Assembly: GCA_006384855.1 (NCBI GenBank)
Contig: VCJN01002678.1
Location: 28,026-92,025, forward strand
Length of the DNA: 64,000 nt
From: Tetraselmis striata
Taxonomy: Eukaryota > Chlorophyta > Chlorodendrophyceae > Chlorodendrales > Chlorodendraceae
Direction of reading: 5' to 3'
Shown here: positions 61,291 through 64,000 of the stretch, one piece after another
Layout: each line of letters begins with the position of its first letter
Position numbering within the stretch: the stretch's first letter is position 1
The notes under the pieces: generated by a model
Told to the model about the DNA's origin: nothing
Databases searched by the model: none
What the model saw: the letters and a program-made list of their open reading frames with translations, nothing else
Program-made: the position numbers and the translations under genes

Positions 61291-61889
61291 ATTCAGATGT
61301 GACGTAAATGTGCCCTACTGGTGACGAACGACGACATACGGGGACGATACGGGACGGACGAGGGACGTGGATTTCATACCCAGTAGCGACGACTATCGCG
61401 CGCGACCTGTAAAGTACTATATGAATTTCTCGTTTCCATAATTTCATCAAATTGATATGCGCACGCGGGCTCGCGTGTCGCCCGCCGACGCGGAGCACCC
61501 GGGCTAAGTACAGGCGGATGTACGCACTCATTGCACATCGCCGCACATCGCTGACCGCACATCGCTGACCGCTGACCCCGCGGTGTGCCGCGATGTGCGG
61601 CACGACGGGCGGAGGTGTGGGCGGATGTAGGTGGTACGGTAGGTGGTAGGCGGTAGGTGGTGTTCGTAGGTGCGCGTTTTAATGCAGCCGCCCTAACTGC
61701 TGATGATTGTGTAACGCCCCAGCACGCGCATGAAGTACGGGGTCGCCTCACGGTCACCGCCGCTCACCGTTGAATCAAGCGCGGACAGCCGCGCACTCGC
61801 ATCTGTGTTGCCTGCCGGTGGTGGGTTACATCCACCCCAACTCTCAACCCCCCCCCCCCCCCCCCCGCCCCCCGCGCGCGGCAGCAGGC
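61291..61889. other. intergenic region
   Basis: Contains short GACGGAC/GGGACG repeats (61336-61366), CGCACATCGCTGACCG repeats (61535-61575) and GTAGGTGGTA repeats (61625-61670). A poly-C tract (61848-61866) lies just before the ATG of the next gene. Confidence 0.6.
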
Positions 61890-63764
61890 ATGCCGGCAAA
61901 GGGATGGATAGCGAGTGTGTCGAAGGATGGCGTGTACACATGCAAGCACTGCCACGGTATCGTGACGGGTAGTAGTGAAAGGACGGCGCGAGAGCGGCAC
62001 TTCCGGAAATACCCGAACTGTAGCCACTTGTTGAAGCGTGCGGCTAAGTTGCGCCGCAAGGCCGCCTTATCACAAGCAGCAGCAGCAGGGGCGGCAGCAG
62101 CAGCAGCAGCAACAACAGCAACAAGCGCGGCAGCAGGAGTAGCTGCAACCGTCGGAAACGGCCCGCCGGCGCCGGTCTCGGACGACGGCGGCTCGAAGGT
62201 GGACGATGTGATGGGCGTGGGGGAGGACCCCGTTGGCGAAGACGGTATGGACATCGACGCGCCTGCGTGGTCGCCGGCGGGCGTCGAACCCGCGATGAGG
62301 GCGTGATATGGAAAGGCGATCCCGGCGACTTCTATATGAAGGTCATCGCCAAGAAGTTCCGGGGAGTATGGCACTACGGCGTGATAACCGGCCTCGTTAC
62401 CGAGTGGGTGTTGGAGGACTACGGCGGGGCGACCCAGTGGCGCGCTGTTTTCGAGGACGGGGGCATTGTGGGCCTTCTGCGTTCAGAGGTGAGTGGGCCC
62501 GGCCTGCGTGCTGGTGGCACCACTCAACTGCGGTTGTATGGAATCACACGCACCCGCCCGGTCGGCGTGGCAGGTTGTGGAGGCTATGGCGGCTGCCCAG
62601 GAGCACCCCCCTGTGGATGCGGACGGGGAGGCTCGCTTGGTAACCGTCCATCAAGGCGATGACTTGTCCAGTGAATCACGCACCTTGCCCGGCGTGCGTT
62701 CAACACAAACCCGGCTGGCGGAGGCCAAGCACAACACTGGCTGCCATGGCGTGTGCCATGTGCATGTGGTCCTGGGCTATGTCAGCATGATCAACCTCTT
62801 CCCCCTCGCGCCGTTCCACCTGTTTTTTTTTTGGCTTGGGAAGGGACTTCTGGAGGAAATTTGTCACCGTGCAGGGCCACATTGGATTCCGAGCTATGAA
62901 GCAGGAAGACCGGCGCCAGGCTTTAGTCCCGATACCCAGCAACTTTGAACGCGGGTTGCGCCCTTCGTTTGCAGTGTCCAAGAATCGAAAGGTAACCCCC
63001 CCCCCCCCCCCCCCCGCGGGCGTGGGCGTGGGCGTGGGCGTGGGCGTGACGGCATTCCCCTCCATGACTGCAGGGTCAGGCAAGGTGACGGTGCAGTCCG
63101 GCTGGGTCATGGAGGACTGCTTGCACCACATGGAAACGTTTTCCATTCTTAACGCCGGTCCGCTGCTCGAGGAGGCCCGGGTGAAGGCGATCATGACCGA
63201 GAAGGAGCTTCGCGTCCCCAGGCGGTGCTTGGGCACATGTACAAGCGCATGCAAGGAGCTGCGTGGTTCGTCACGCGGTGGGGGGTTGCAGAATGTGGTG
63301 ACGGACAAGGACGGCCCCGAGCGCAAGCGCAGGTGGACGCGCTCACTAGGGAGGGGAGGACTCGATACCCCGCGCGGCGCCAAGGCGCGGCGGCCGGGGC
63401 AGCGCGGCGCCAAGGCGCGGCGGCCGGGGCAGCGCGGCGCCAAGGCGCGGCGGCCGGGGCAGCGCGGCGCCAAGGCGCGGCGGCCGGGGCAGCGCGGCGC
63501 CAAGGCGCGGCGGCCGGGGCAGCGCGGCGCCAAGACAGCGCATACAGCGGAATCGGCGGAAAGGGATGCATTACAAGCTGTGGACGGCAGCCGCTGAAAA
63601 CTATGCGGTCATGCCGCAACAACCCAGCACTGGCTTCCTGGATACCTCTGATCTGGCTGACGGCGGCGGGCTGCGGGATGCAGGGCCGCATGACTGAGGT
63701 GGCGGTGCTGGTGAGCCCGCAGAGTCTGCATGCGGCGGAGGCGGCGCAGCCGCATAGGCACTAG
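61890..63764 (+). CDS. BED-like zinc-finger protein with coding minisatellite
   Basis: Six exons in phase, ~445 aa: 61890-62244, 62316-62488, 62574-62639, 62875-62991, 63097-63180, 63222-63764. The N-terminus has a BED/C2HC-like finger (YTCKHCHGIVTGSSERTARE then HFRKYPNCSHLL), a basic stretch and an Ala/Thr-rich linker. Exon 2 encodes a compact beta-rich module (FRGVWHYGVITGLV, WRAVFEDGG) of the kind found in chromatin-reader folds. Exons 5-6 give MEDCLHHMETFSILNAGPLL and LGHMYKRMQGAAWFVTRW. Exon 6 includes a 30-bp tandem repeat read as (RRQGAAAGAA)n. Nuclear DNA binding is plausible; a domesticated transposase is possible. Intron 4 donor GTAACC leads straight into poly-C; intron 5 is just 41 nt. 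The end is uncertain: another frame stays open through the repeat to 63597. Confidence 0.55.
63373..63534 (+). repeat. 30-bp minisatellite, 5.4 units
   Basis: Five identical units of CGCGGCGCCAAGGCGCGGCG plus GCCGGGGCAG starting at 63373, 63403, 63433, 63463 and 63493, then a partial unit. The unit length is a multiple of three and the array is open in several frames on both strands. Confidence 0.96.
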
Positions 63765-64000
63765 ACAATGCTCTGAAGCGAGCCCCAATTGTCTGCCCAG
63801 CGCCTGCCCCAATGTAACGCACCAGCTTGGCAGCAATTGGCAGCTTCTTTTGCCCCCCCCCCCCCTCCACCCACAGACACACTACCAATACCAGTTTCTC
63901 ATCCCGGCGGGCAGTTGATGCGTATACCCAGGCTTGTGCGTACGCGGTGCGGGGGGGGGGGGGGGTAATCACTATAGCTAAGCTAGTGATGTGAGATATG
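63765..64000. other. terminal segment
   Basis: Contains a C run (63856-63865) and a G run (63951-63965). No exon could be assigned; the window ends here. Confidence 0.5.

Overview
The window looks like nuclear DNA of a photosynthetic, flagellate-type protist, most likely a green alga. The basis is spliced eukaryotic genes with GTGCGC/GTGAGT donors, GC-rich exons against AT-richer intergenic DNA, a plastid-type HSP90C with a transit-like N-terminus, a fused FMN hydrolase/riboflavin kinase of the plant type, and a possible axonemal protein. The lineage is an inference; no rRNA, tRNA or organelle marker was found to fix it. Exon chains were built by hand from homology, splice consensus and reading phase. 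For most genes the summed exon length is an exact multiple of three.

Layout. 1-1.1 kb: GC-rich decayed-looking sequence and a ~110-130 bp imperfect duplication. 1.3-3.7 kb (+): DUF1499 membrane protein, 4 exons. 5.7-13.2 kb (-): PP2C phosphatase, 11 exons. 14.2-15.2 kb (+): possible microtubule-associated protein. 15.8-17.1 kb (-): unrecognised 242-aa protein. 18.5-23.0 kb (+): unrecognised two-helix membrane protein, 10 exons. 26.0-27.5 kb (-): START-domain lipid-binding protein, 5 exons. 29.4-30.2 kb (+): weak gene candidate. 30.9-34.8 kb (-): Crypton/Ndc10-like tyrosine recombinase gene in at least 13 exons. 37.1-43.2 kb (+): nearly intact Ty3/gypsy chromovirus with almost identical 351-bp LTRs and a Dam-like domain ahead of the protease. 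44.3-45.5 kb (+): thioredoxin-like protein with two SAP-like helix pairs. 46.8-51.3 kb (-): plastid HSP90C, 12 exons. 52.2-55.2 kb (-): FHY/RFK, 9 exons. 55.5-61.3 kb: two decayed copies of a gag-like plus tyrosine-recombinase element, facing each other, with no reverse transcriptase. 61.9-63.8 kb (+): BED-like zinc-finger gene containing a 30-bp coding minisatellite.

The host genes do not form a pathway; each stands alone. What unites them is intron architecture. Almost every host intron with a long homopolymer has it as poly-C on the sense strand, often within 10-60 nt of the 5' splice site, while the mobile-element genes lack such tracts. This polarised poly-C intron signature and the spliced Crypton-like recombinase are the most unusual things in the window.
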